64,000 nucleotides of DNA, taken from positions 246,974 through 310,973 of the forward strand of contig QANZ01005809.1 in the NCBI GenBank assembly GCA_003254925.1, read 5' to 3'. The stretch comes from Chamaecrista fasciculata. Taxonomy: Eukaryota > Streptophyta > Magnoliopsida > Fabales > Fabaceae. Positions within the stretch are counted from its first letter, which is position 1, and every line of letters starts with the position of its first letter. Position numbers and translations under genes: made by a program. This document shows positions 47,240 to 58,261 of this stretch, one piece after another. The notes beneath the pieces were generated by a model that saw only the letters and a list, made by a program, of their open reading frames with translations, was not told where the DNA came from and ran no database searches.

Positions 47240-47541
47240 GTTACTTTTGTAGAGGGTCCTTTAGGTTTGACTTATTTAGAGAAAGAGTTCCCCTAATTTG
47301 AGGTTTGTTTTGTTAACAAAAAAGGTCTGGAAGGTTTTTTTTTTTTGTGTCTAAAATTAACGGTGCCATCAGTCCTTATTTGTCACTTTTGGGCACCGTT
47401 AACTTTAGATGGAAACAACCTCTTGGACTTCTTTTGTTAACAGAGAAAATTTTCGTCTCTTATTTATGATTTTTTAAACCACGAGGACCTGTTCTTTAAA
47501 TAAGTCAAACTATAGGGATCTTATGTGTAATTTACCCTTAG
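47240..47541. repeat. Palindromic element with inner hairpin
   Basis: Outer arms GGTCCTTTAGGTTTGACTTA and, in reverse complement, GATCCCTATAGTTTGACTTA pair. An inner hairpin pairs CTAAAATTAACGGTGCC (about 47351) with GGCACCGTTAACTTTAG (about 47393). No coding sequence. Confidence 0.7.
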
Positions 47542-47965
47542 AAATAAGTCAATAACCCTACTCTTAGTATATGATTTGTTATATTTTATCTGGGTTATTA
47601 AAACCGGACCGGCCGATCCGACCGGGAACCGGACATTACGTCGGTCTGAGTTGGCTTAATAACTAGCTAGGCAGAGAATCGGAGGCAAACCGATTGAACC
47701 GGTCCTGATTTATTTTTTCTTTTTTGGTTTTTTTTTTATAATTATGGGTCAAATCTTAGAGAATGTTGATTATGAACCAAAATTTGATAGAGGAAGCGAT
47801 CATAAAATGTCACTTGATGATATTATATTGTTGAACATTATGAAAATTGATTATCTCTATATTAATTCATGTTAATTTGTGAAAATTGTATTAATATATT
47901 AATGTTATAATTGTATTTTGTAACCTAATTATGAATATTTGAATTAAAATTTTATCATATATAGG

Positions 47966-48919
47966 NNNNNNNNNNNNNNNNNNNNNNNNNNNNNNNNNNN
48001 NNNNNNNNNNNNNNNNNNNNNNNNNNNNNNNNNNNNNNNNNNNNNNNNNNNNNNNNNNNNNNNNNNNNNNNNNNNNNNNNNNNNNNNNNNNNNNNNNNNN
48101 NNNNNNNNNNNNNNNNNNNNNNNNNNNNNNNNNNNNNNNNNNNNNNNNNNNNNNNNNNNNNNNNNNNNNNNNNNNNNNNNNNNNNNNNNNNNNNNNNNNN
48201 NNNNNNNNNNNNNNNNNNNNNNNNNNNNNNNNNNNNNNNNNNNNNNNNNNNNNNNNNNNNNNNNNNNNNNNNNNNNNNNNNNNNNNNNNNNNNNNNNNNN
48301 NNNNNNNNNNNNNNNNNNNNNNNNNNNNNNNNNNNNNNNNNNNNNNNNNNNNNNNNNNNNNNNNNNNNNNNNNNNNNNNNNNNNNNNNNNNNNNNNNNNN
48401 NNNNNNNNNNNNNNNNNNNNNNNNNNNNNNNNNNNNNNNNNNNNNNNNNNNNNNNNNNNNNNNNNNNNNNNNNNNNNNNNNNNNNNNNNNNNNNNNNNNN
48501 NNNNNNNNNNNNNNNNNNNNNNNNNNNNNNNNNNNNNNNNNNNNNNNNNNNNNNNNNNNNNNNNNNNNNNNNNNNNNNNNNNNNNNNNNNNNNNNNNNNN
48601 NNNNNNNNNNNNNNNNNNNNNNNNNNNNNNNNNNNNNNNNNNNNNNNNNNNNNNNNNNNNNNNNNNNNNNNNNNNNNNNNNNNNNNNNNNNNNNNNNNNN
48701 NNNNNNNNNNNNNNNNNNNNNNNNNNNNNNNNNNNNNNNNNNNNNNNNNNNNNNNNNNNNNNNNNNNNNNNNNNNNNNNNNNNNNNNNNNNNNNNNNNNN
48801 NNNNNNNNNNNNNNNNNNNNNNNNNNNNNNNNNNNNNNNNNNNNNNNNNNNNNNNNNNNNNNNNNNNNNNNNNNNNNNNNNNNNNNNNNNNNNNNNNNNN
48901 NNNNNNNNNNNNNNNNNNN
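47966..48919. other. Assembly gap (954 N)
   Basis: A run of 954 unknown bases. It interrupts the hAT transposase gene on the minus strand; open frames that extend through it are meaningless inside the gap. Confidence 1.
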
Positions 48920-50221
48920 CAGACAACAAACAATATTTTTCCACAACCTACTATCTAATACTTTCCTAGCCACTTGCTTTCCTTCTTTTGTAGATGAGAA
49001 TTTACTATTTTTCCATTCAGTAGAACTAAACATACTCATCAATGGCCCTTTTAATTCATTGAGACAAGATAATGTTAAGTATGCAGTGGCAAATCGAGTT
49101 GCAGCTGGCCTAATCAAATCTCTTCCCTTTGTGAAATCTCTTAACATGTTTAAAAGTAATCCTCTTCCATAGATATAGGTTGTGATTCTTCTTCCAACAG
49201 CAATAGTATCTTGATGCAAATTAATTTTCTTCTCCAAATCCTCCAACATCAGATCAATACAATGGGCAGCACATGGTGTCCAATACAAGTGTTGTCTTTT
49301 TTCCATCAATTTTAGCCCCGCAACTTTGTAATTTGCAGCATTATCTATAATTATTTGTATTACATTCTCCTCCCCAACTTGGTCAACAACTTTATCTAAC
49401 ATTTCAAACACTTTATCAGTTGTCTTCGAAATGCTAGAGGTATCCAAAGAATAAATGAATATCGTCCCTTTAGGACTGTTAACCAAAAAGTTACAAATGG
49501 ATCTTCTTTTTCGATCAGTCCATCCATCAGACATGATAGAACAACCCACTTCCTTCCATTCTTGCTCAAACTCTTTAAGATAAATTTTTATTCTTTCCAC
49601 CTCCCTCTTCAAATACTTCTCTCTAACATCATGATACGAAAGATGCTTATAACCTGGAGCACCAAACCTTGTTGCAAGGTCTATCATCTTTGTAAACTCT
49701 GGATTTTTTATACAATGGAAAGGTATGACACTTGTATAAAAAAACCGACAAATTTGTTCAGAAAGTTCTTCCGCTTTGCTTCTGTTGTATAACCCATCGA
49801 TGGTGGATTGTACACTTCCAACTACACTAGCACAGGTTTTTGACTTCTTTAACGAACTCCTTCCTTGTGAGCAACCTCCAACACTTTCATCTTCTTCATC
49901 ATCACCAAAAGCTGTAGACCACATCCTTTTCTTTTTAGCTGCATTTTCTTTAGCTTGACAAACAACCTTTAACATAGCTGCCCTCACCTCATCAGGAACA
50001 CTAACACAAGGTTCAGTATCTTCTTTAGTACCATCTAAATGATGCTTGAATCTGAATATTCCACCACTAACAATCTTGGAACAATAATTGCACTTCACTT
50101 TTCTAGCATTCCCCGCAACATCCGTCCCATGTTTCCACCCAACATCAGACCTATTTCCAGGATAATTTTTTCTTCCAGCAACCACCTTTTTACCTTTTGC
50201 CCCACTTGTAGTTGTAGACAT
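48920..50221 (-). CDS. BED-finger hAT-family transposase (3' part lost in gap)
   Basis: 434 codons are readable before the gap. Starts MSTTTSGAKGKKVVAGRKNY. A BED zinc finger at about residues 25-65 (DVGWKHG, then CNYCSKIVSGGIFRFKHHL) binds DNA. A linker with basic and acidic runs follows. A DUF659-type domain comes next, with CSIMSDGWTDRKRRSICNFL and IIIDNAANYKVAG, the first catalytic part of the RNase-H-like fold. ARKVLDSRLWKN follows just before the gap. The hAT C-terminal dimerisation domain must lie in the gap if the gene is complete. The readable part has no stop or frameshift, so this copy may be young. Host-domesticated BED-hAT genes are an alternative. Confidence 0.9.
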
Positions 50222-51255
50222 TATTCACCCTATTGAGCAGCTTGACTAATTCAGACCACAAGTCACATGAAAAACAAATACAAATCATTTTTTTTTAATA
50301 CATTCACATTCATACTACTTCAACTTCAATCTCACATTCACAAATCACAAACATACTACTTCAAGTTCAATACAACCTCAAGTTCAATCTCACATTCACA
50401 AACATATACTTCAAGATCAATATAACTTCAAGTTCAATCTCACATTCACATTTACACATACTTCACAGAATCAATCATAATATGAAAAGTAACACAAACA
50501 TGATATTACTGGCTCAATCCTGTCAAGGCAAACTAACAAAAGCTTTCACCTGAAACAGAACAAGTAAATAAACAAAGGCTATTCTCTATAAGACCTTGCT
50601 ATGGTCTAAACTCGTAACGAAATTTATGTATCAATGTATCATGCAAAAATAACATAAAATGCAACTCCAATAGGGAAAACAAGTCCAGAATCACATTATA
50701 TTGAGTTATTGACACATACCAGCTTCGTCGACGGGGTCGGCAGCAGCAGAGGAAGGCGCGGCGCGGCGAAGGCTGAAGCCAGAGATGCAGAGCTGAAGGC
50801 TGAAGCCAGAGACGTCGTCGGAAGCAGGGCTGAAGGTGTCGACGGCGTCGGCAGCAGGAGAGGAAGGCGTCGACGGCGTCGGCAACAGCAGAGGAAGGCG
50901 AGGCGCGGCGAAGGCAGAGACGCAAAGGAAGACGCAGAGCAGCAGGGAGGAAGACGATTTCGGTTTTAGGGTAAAAAATTGGGACAATTACGGTTTTAGG
51001 GTAATTTTTTTGGAGTGGGCCGATTTTTTTTACATTGGGCCTTTTTTTTCGCTGAATGGGCCATTTTTTCCAGCAAAAACCAAAAAAAAAAAAAACAGGG
51101 CTAAACTCGCCGAGTTTAGTGCAAACTCGCGAGTTTACCCAAGTTTGCTCCGAGTTTACCCATAGTCCGAGTTTGAGCTGAGTTTACACGATTTTGGGGG
51201 GTAAACTCGGCGAGTTTACGAGTTTACGAGTTAAAACTCGATTTTGACAACAATG
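50222..51255 (-). promoter_or_regulatory. 5' region and terminus of the BED-hAT element
   Basis: Upstream of the transposase start, a GC-rich, internally repetitive stretch at 50725-50955 (GCTGAAGCCAGAGA, GACGGCGTCGG and GCGGCGAAGGC repeated) is followed by an array of ACTCG/CGAGT motifs at 51105-51240. The element end in reverse complement reads CATTGTTGTCAAAATCGAG, a plausible hAT terminus. A CTCACATTCACA-type repeat occupies 50325-50460. Confidence 0.65.
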
Positions 51256-51434
51256 GTTATAATTGTATTTTGTAACCTAATTATGAAGATTTGAATTAAA
51301 ATTTTATCATATATAGGTTTTTTTTTATTATTTTTAATTTATTTATTTGTCAACGGTCCGACCCCGGTTGAACCATTGAACCTTAAACCGCTGCCTCGAC
51401 TGGTTTAACGTTCGGTCCGGTTTTTAAAACATTG

Positions 51435-51977
51435 TATTTTATCTTGCTCTTATTATTTAGTAATGGCTTAAATTAGAATGTAATTATTTTGAGTCAATTT
51501 TGCAATGGACAGGAAAACTGCTCATCATAAAACTAGAGGGAACTGCTCATTATAAAACTAGAGGGAAGCCTTTCTTTTTTACCTTTTTGAGCTGGCTTTC
51601 TAATTATTTTGTAGTAACTATGACGCAACATACCTTTTGCATCGATGTTTTATAAAAAATAATTTTACTAAAGAAGCCAATGTACTAATTTGTTACACAA
51701 ATCGATAATTAACAAAACTCCTTTTTTGCTTAATCAATCTCTTTCATTATCCAAAAAGAGAATCTACCTAATGTGAAGACCCACCGACGCATTAGATCTT
51801 CTCTCATGTGAAGACCATTGCTGAGATTAGTCCACGTGTCAATAACAACAATCCAACGGTAGTCCCCGTGGACTTTATCTATATAATTTTTTTTTTCATA
51901 TTTTTTCTTTATCATTAAAAAATAATTATATTTTTGTACTAATAATAAGTTTAGGACAAAAGTATAAGATATAAATT
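51435..51977. other. Intergenic sequence with a 25-bp tandem duplication
   Basis: No gene. A 25-bp unit (AACTGCTCAT, then ATAAAACTAGAGGG) is tandemly duplicated at 51516-51540 and 51541-51565 with one mismatch. Confidence 0.6.
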
Positions 51978-52545
51978 AATTGGATAAACTATATTTTTGG
52001 CCCTATAACTTTTGTTCATATTTCAATTTGGTTTCATAACTTTTTTTGTTGTACTTTTTTTCTCATATTTTGTTCAGGTTACATATTTGGTCTCGTATTG
52101 CACTTTTGGTGTCATAACTTTTTTTTGTTATACTTTTGGTCTCATATCTTTTGTTTTTGTTGTATATTTGGTCCCATATTTTTGGGTCAAGATGTGAAAT
52201 CAGTCTCATATCTTTTGGTTAGATTGTAGAATTGGTTTAACATCTTTGGGTCAGGATGTGAAATCGGTCTCACATCTTTTGGTCAGATTGTAGAATTAGT
52301 CTAATATCTTTGGGTCAAATGTATAATTAGTCTTATATTTTTTGGTTAAGTTGAACTAACAGTGAAATTTTTGTAAAAATATTGGACTGATTCTATGGCA
52401 TGACTAAAAGATATGGGACCAAAAGTAATACGAGACTAAATTTGCAACCTAAGCAAAAGATATGAAACTAAACTTACAACAAAAAAGCTATGGGACGAAA
52501 TTAAAACTTGGGCAAAATTATGGGATGAAAAAGTGCATTTTGTGA
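51978..52545. mobile_element. Diverged palindromic element (TTTGGTCCCATA type)
   Basis: The left side has TTTTTGGCCCTATAACTTTT and repeated TTTGGTCTCATA-like units. The right side has the inverse (TATGGGACCAAAAGT, GGGACGAAATTAAAACTT). It resembles the MITE family at 2307-2704 but is longer and more diverged; the TSD was not identified. It ends about 570 bp upstream of the gene 3 start codon. Confidence 0.65.
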
Positions 52546-52605
52546 TTTTTCCAGGCCTTTCCCTCTCTTTCCCCAAAAACCTATCACTTGTCAGAGTGAG
52601 TGTTT

Positions 52606-52640
<35 letters not shown>

Positions 52641-53119
52641 GTCAACCTTTCTTTCTCCATTCGAGGTCTGAACTCTGAACGAACGTAAGCTCACGGCGAT
52701 TACAACTCTCTCTCTCTCTTAGTAGTAGCATTCATTCAATGCTCGGTATTCAAGAACCGTATTCGAGAATAGTGGAGAGGGTTCAACTTCAACTTCGAGC
52801 ATTAGCAAGATCGATCTTGAAAGGAAAAGAATTAGCATCAACCCTTTAAACCCGATCCATCCATGTGGGTAATGCCACCTCTATACCTTTACTCTGTGTT
52901 GGAAATTGGATTTTGAACTCTCATTTACTTGCTCAATCAATATGGATTTCACTAAACAGATCCCTTTTTACTCTTTCGGTAATATCTTTAATTCGTTATA
53001 CTTGATAACAGTAATTAATTCTTGAACTCAATGATTTATTTGCAATTTCTTTAATCTTGTGAACTTGAAGGATGTAAAGCTGCTTGAAGGATAAGGATGT
53101 AATATAGTTCAGGAAACTA
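52546..53119 (+). promoter_or_regulatory. Promoter and 5' UTR of the glycosyltransferase gene
   Basis: Contains CT-repeat tracts (52614-52640 and 52706-52720) typical of plant leaders. The stretch before the ATG includes AAACTAATGG at the start itself. A 5'-UTR intron is possible (GTGGGTAATGCC at about 52865) but not proven. Confidence 0.5.
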
Positions 53120-56100
53120 ATGGAGGAAAGCAATGACCGAAATTCTCCTTCAGTGAGGTCAGGTGGAAATTTCAAATCGACGCTATCTGGAAGACAAACG
53201 CCACGAAATTCTCCTTCGTTTCGGAGACTAAATTCTTGCAGAACACCAAGAAGAGAAGGAAGAAGTAGTTTTGGTGGTTCTCATTGGTTTCGGAGCAATC
53301 GAGTACTCGCATGGTTGCTTCTAATTACCCTCTGGGCTTATCTTGGATTTCTTGTTCAATCTAGGTGGGCACACAGTGATAAGAAGGAGGAATTTGTGAG
53401 CTTCGGGATTGGAAACAGGCCAAGTGATACAAATTCAAATGTTGAACATAACCCTCGTCGTGATTTGATTGCTGGTAACAATTCTATATCCCTTAATGAT
53501 GAGAAAGTTACACAAGAAGTGTGGAATGATAAAACAACGACTGTAGCTTTGGCTAAGAAAGAAGATGTTCCATCTAATAATCACAGAACAAGCTCAAAGA
53601 AGAGTAGAAGGTCACGGTCGAAACGAAATTTGCGAGGTAAAGCACGTAGTAAGCTGAAACCAGCAGTAGAAATTGAGAACAGTGATTTAGAAGTGCAAGA
53701 AGAGGAAATTCCTAAAACCAATACTACCTATGGATTGCTTGTTGGTCCTTTTGGCATGACAGAAGATAAAATTCTGGATTGGAGTCCTGAAAAGCGTTCT
53801 GGAACTTGTAATAGGAAAGGGGATTTTGCACGTCTTGTTTGGTCCAGGAGATTTATCTTAATATTTCATGAGCTTTCAATGACTGGAGCTCCTCTCTCTA
53901 TGATGGAGTTGGCAACAGAGCTCTTGAGCTGTGGAGCCACTGTTTCTGCTGTGGTTCTTAGCAGGAAAGGTGGTTTGTTGCCAGAGCTAGCTAGGAGACG
54001 AATCAAGGTGCTAGAGGACAGAGCAGATCAAAGCTTCAAAACTGCAATGAAGGCTGATCTTGTCATTGCTGGATCGGCTGTCTGTGCTTCGTGGATCGGT
54101 AAGACGGTGATGATAACATTGCCATTTTTTGGTAGATTTTGAGGGTGAGCCTTGGCGCAACGGTAAGGTTGTTGCGGTGACCAAAAGGTCACGGGTTCAA
54201 ATCTTGGAAACAGCCTCTCTGCAAAGCAGGGATAAGGCTACGTACATCTTAACCCTCCGACTCCACTTAGTGGGAGCCTCGTGCACTGAGTCGCCCTTTA
54301 TAGTGTTTGAAAATGGCTGTATATGCTGCTGTGTATGGTATAAAGTGTTCTGGATGTTGATTTAGGTTTTTGCTTTTAAGAGGATATGCTTTTACTTATC
54401 AAACATTATAATGCAAATGATAGACAAAAGAAATGGATGCACTTTAGAGGACCTTAGTGTTCTGGATGCACCTTTGTTGTTAAATGAATTGTGTAAATTT
54501 TTTTTCTTGGCATAATCATGTAATCTATTCAATCTCAACAGATGTCTCAATAATTGACCTGGGGAGATGATCCTTCCCATGCCAAGCTTCTTAAAAATAG
54601 TCAAAAGGACTAGGCTTTAACCATTCTTACCATTGAAAGTTGATAGAGGAATAGTAAATGTTGGGTATGCTTAGTGATTCCTCTTCCGTAATGTTCTTAC
54701 ATGATCAAATAAAGTACCCATGATATATATTATGTGATAGTGTTTAAGTAATTATTTTCACTTCTACATGTCTTATGAGGAAAACTTTGTTCTCTTATAT
54801 GTTTCCAGAACAATATATTGAACATTTTCCTGCTGGTGCAAGTCAAGTTGCTTGGTGGATTATGGAAAATCGAAGAGAGTATTTTAATCGTTCAAAGCCT
54901 GTCCTAAACAGAGTAAAGCTGCTGGTTTTTCTTTCTGAAATACAATCTAAGCAATGGCAAAAATGGTGTGAAGAAGAAGGCGTAAAACTGAGATATCAGC
55001 CTGCACTTGTTCCATTGTCTGTTAATGATGAATTGGCGTTTGTAGCTGGTCTTCCTTCTACTCTTAATACTCCATCCTTTAGTACTGAGAAAATGCTTGA
55101 GAAAAGACAGTTATTGCGAGATACAGTTCGAAAAGAGATGGGCTTGACTGAAAATGATATGCTTGTGATGACTTTGAGTAGCATAAACGCAGGGAAGGGC
55201 CAATTGTTGCTTCTTGAATCAGCAAGCACGATTGTAGAACATGGACAATTACAAAATAATATGAAAATAAAAAAACCATCAGATATGGGAGAAGGCTTAA
55301 CTACCCTTACTAAAAGACATCATATCAGAAAATTGTTGCGATTGTTAAGTGGTGGTGATGCTTCTTTGTCAAGCATGTCTTTGAACAGGTGACATTACCT
55401 TAGAATATATTGTTTTTCATTATGGTTAACCAATCTTAAGCTTAGTCATTGTGCTGATAATTGTAATTTTGATGTTGGCAAAAGAAGGAAGGTGTTGTCA
55501 AGCAATGAAACAAACTCGGATCAATCTCTCAAAATTCTCATTGGCTCTGTGGGAAGTAAAAGTAACAAGGTTGATTATGTTAAAGGTCTTTTGAATTTCT
55601 TATCACAGCATTCAAACTTGTCAAAATCAGTTTTGTGGACTCCAGCAACAACACGTGTTGCCTCACTTTTTTCTGCTGCAGATGTTTATGTCATAAATTC
55701 TCAGGTACAGTCAAATTGCTCAAGTAGTGAGGGAAAATTCTTAGGCATACATTTTTGAAGACTTGAAGTATGTTTTCTTGTGGATTTTACATTTACTGCA
55801 GCAGTGTTGGGTTATGCATCTGCTGATATATCTGCCTTATGATTACATATCGCTCAAATTAATGATATTGCAAAGACAAATTTGTTTCATTAATTTGGGA
55901 TTGTTATTATAGGATATTTATTGAATTATTTACATCAATGAAGCGGTTGGAAATAGCAATAAATACATGAGCAATATTAAAGTTCTACACCTGTTTTGCA
56001 ATGTTCCATAGTCAATGAGGAGATATCATGTTTCCTGTGGTAGAAATCCCCTCTTTAGCCGCGGACCAAGTTATGATTAGTGGTGTTAAAGATCATATAG

Positions 56101-57607
56101 AGTTGTACTCAGCACTATATTATTTAGCCACAAAGTCTAACTATATCTAGCCGCTAGCTATCACTTGATCATGCCTTTCAGGAATCTTGACTTTATTGTG
56201 AATTATTATTTTCTAGAATCTTGGACTCTCGGGGGTATTTTTGTTTAGGAATTTGGAGTTTTAGCCATCCTTTATCATTATCTTTAGGAGTTTATCTTGT
56301 TGCTAATCTCTATATGTATATTATAAAAAATAAAGAGAAGGGCTGCTAATGTTAGAGTTTCATGTGTGCAAACATCCTAGCTATTCACCATATTTCTATT
56401 ATCTTAAATTTTACAGTGTTTCACATTTCCGTGCCTGTACTGCTCTTGATTGGATAAGTGGAAGATAATTGTATTGCTTTCCATTATACAATTTGATTGT
56501 TCCCTAAATTTAATTGTATCTTGGCTTTTATTTATCTGGTGTTATTAAATTAAAGAAACGTTGTTTGCCATGAACAGGGACTGGGAGAAACATTTGGACG
56601 GGTGACTATAGAAGCAATGGCATTTGGTCTTCCGGTATGACTGCCTACTTGCTCTCTCCCTCGTATATTGAGTGATAGGATGACATACTTTGGTAGTTAC
56701 ATCCTTCAGAATATTGTTACTTATTTGAGTTTAGTCATGTATGATTAATTGTCCTCTTATAACATTGGAGCGGTTCCTCATCAGTTTTGTTGACTAAAAT
56801 AGTAAGATTCTTTGAAATTAACCTTTGCACATTCATTGTACAAAGCAACCTTCCATCTATAGAGCTCTATTACATATTTTAACATGAAAGTAAATTTCCT
56901 TCTTAATCTCTTATGATGATAACAGTTTTGAACCTGCCTTCAGCCATTGCCTTCTGCAATAGTTGCCAGTTGCACTCTCGAACACTTTTGTGTAAAAATT
57001 AAATCATCATATTTCATAGTTAGCCATATAAAAATTGGACATGTTTTTTTTTTTTTTTCTGTTTCTTTCTGTTAAAGGCATAGAAACCGTTTAAAGTTAT
57101 CCTGTAATGCTAGAAATCAGTATTTCTAGTTCTGTAAACAATTTCCATTGGAGAACCTCTTATGTTGGATAAGAAGTTTAGCACCTTTGGTCTTTCTTCC
57201 TTTGTGCTATAATCAAATAAGTTAACTATATTTGGGTTTACTTATATAACTTACTTCATTAAAGCAGTTTACAATTCTATGGATCAATCTCACAATGTAC
57301 ATTTTTTTCCGGTAAAGATGGGTATTTGACAGTTCCATTTCATTTAATTTTTATGGCATAGGTGCTTGGAACAGATGCTGGTGGAACGCAAGAAATAGTT
57401 GAGCACAACGTTACAGGTCTTCTTCATCCTACTGGACGACCCGGGAATCCTGTCCTTGCAGAGAATCTCCGGTTTTTTCTTAAAAACAGGTCGGCGAGGG
57501 AACAAATGGGCATGGAGGGAAGAAAGAAGGTGCAGAAAATGTACTTGAAGGAGCACACTTACAAGAGGTTCGTAGATGTCATTGTTAGGTGCATGAGAAG
57601 CAAATAA
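53120..57607 (+). CDS. Golgi-type family 4 glycosyltransferase-like protein
   Basis: Five coding exons: 53120-54098, 54809-55388, 55485-55704, 56578-56634, 57362-57607. Phase is consistent, giving 693 aa, close to Arabidopsis At3g15940/At1g52420 as I recall. The N-terminus is Ser/Arg-rich and cytosolic (SGRQTPRNSPSFRRLNSCRT). One hydrophobic segment at about residues 59-77 (RVLAWLLLITLWAYLGFLVQ) predicts a type II membrane protein. A basic, Ser-rich stem follows (KSRRSRSKRNLRGKARSK). The catalytic-type region has FHELSMTGAPLSMMELATEL and, late, GLGETFGRVTIEAMAFGLP, the GT4 E-x7-E motif, then VLGTDAGGTQEIVEHNVTGL. The donor and acceptor are not known to me. Intron 1 holds a SINE. No disabling change was seen. 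Confidence 0.95.
54141..54300 (+). mobile_element. tRNA-derived SINE (Au-like)
   Basis: Begins GAGGGTGAGCCTTGGCGCAA, with a box A-like TGAGCCTTGGCGCAACGG and a box B GGTTCAAATC at 54194-54203, the RNA polymerase III promoter spacing. It continues GGAAACAGCCTCTCTGCAAA and ends GTGCACTGAGTCGCCCTTTA, the order seen in plant Au SINEs. It lies 42 bp inside intron 1 of the glycosyltransferase gene, sense orientation. TSD not identified. Confidence 0.85.
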
Positions 57608-58261
57608 TTGCTTGTGCTTGGTGCCAGCAATTTTCTTATTCTTTTATTGAATTCATATCACATCCTGGGATTCCTATTCTTGTGCCCGAATTAGAAGAAG
57701 GATCAGTTTTATAAATTTCACGAATAAGGTGTTTTTATGTCTTTTTTGGAAGCAAAATTTGTGGCCAAGTAACTTGTAGAAGAGTATATGATTTCTTGTG
57801 CAAATTAGAGGACTTGAGGATTTCGTCTTGCTTTTATTGAACAACCCAATTTAGAAAGTGAAAGTGAAAGTGATGAGGTAGGTGGTAAGGGAAATTTATT
57901 GATATGAAAATGTTATGATTAACCTGTGAATACGTAATTTATCTGTTTCACTTATAAAATTGAAAATCTGAAAGAGCCAAGAAAGTTCGAATGCAAGAAG
58001 AGTTGATCATCCTTGATACTCAATGTGCGATTAACGAAAAGTTTTTGGAGTAATTTCATATAATAAATTGAAATATTGAGTTTGATATACTTTGAGACAT
58101 TATCAAAAGCCAGTGGCCAAAATTAATTCTTTATACTTTTTGAAAAAGAAAAGAAAGGTATCACCTTGCTGTTTCAACGGGCTTGTCTTCTTGTCACTGC
58201 TAAAGAACAAACAAGGCCGAAAGAAAGAATAGAATATCATATTAATAGTAATAATAATTTA
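57608..58261. other. 3' flank of the glycosyltransferase gene
   Basis: Presumed 3' UTR (to roughly 57850) and intergenic sequence. No gene seen. Confidence 0.4.

Larger units (their letters stand above)
47590..51434. mobile_element. Larger hAT-type element (CCGGACCGG family), interrupted
   Basis: Ends CTGGGTTATTAAAACCGGAC and, in reverse complement, CAATGTTTTAAAAACCGGAC. An 8-bp TSD TATTTTAT lies at 47582-47589 and 51435-51442 (the match extends to 10 bp). The termini match the small element at 41440-41966. The interior carries a second, unrelated hAT element and an assembly gap, so without the inserted DNA the original element was probably about 0.5 kb and non-autonomous. Confidence 0.85.

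Noticed and set aside
47944..48944. Frames made largely of unknown residues
   Set aside because: They lie in the N gap and are not evidence of coding sequence.
50706..50987. Ser/Pro/Ala-rich frames upstream of the hAT transposase
   Set aside because: They come from GC-rich tandem repeats in the element's 5' region, and no similarity to the transposase was seen.
54141..54215. Possible tRNA gene in intron 1 of the glycosyltransferase
   Set aside because: The A and B boxes belong to a SINE head; no full cloverleaf or anticodon arm could be drawn.
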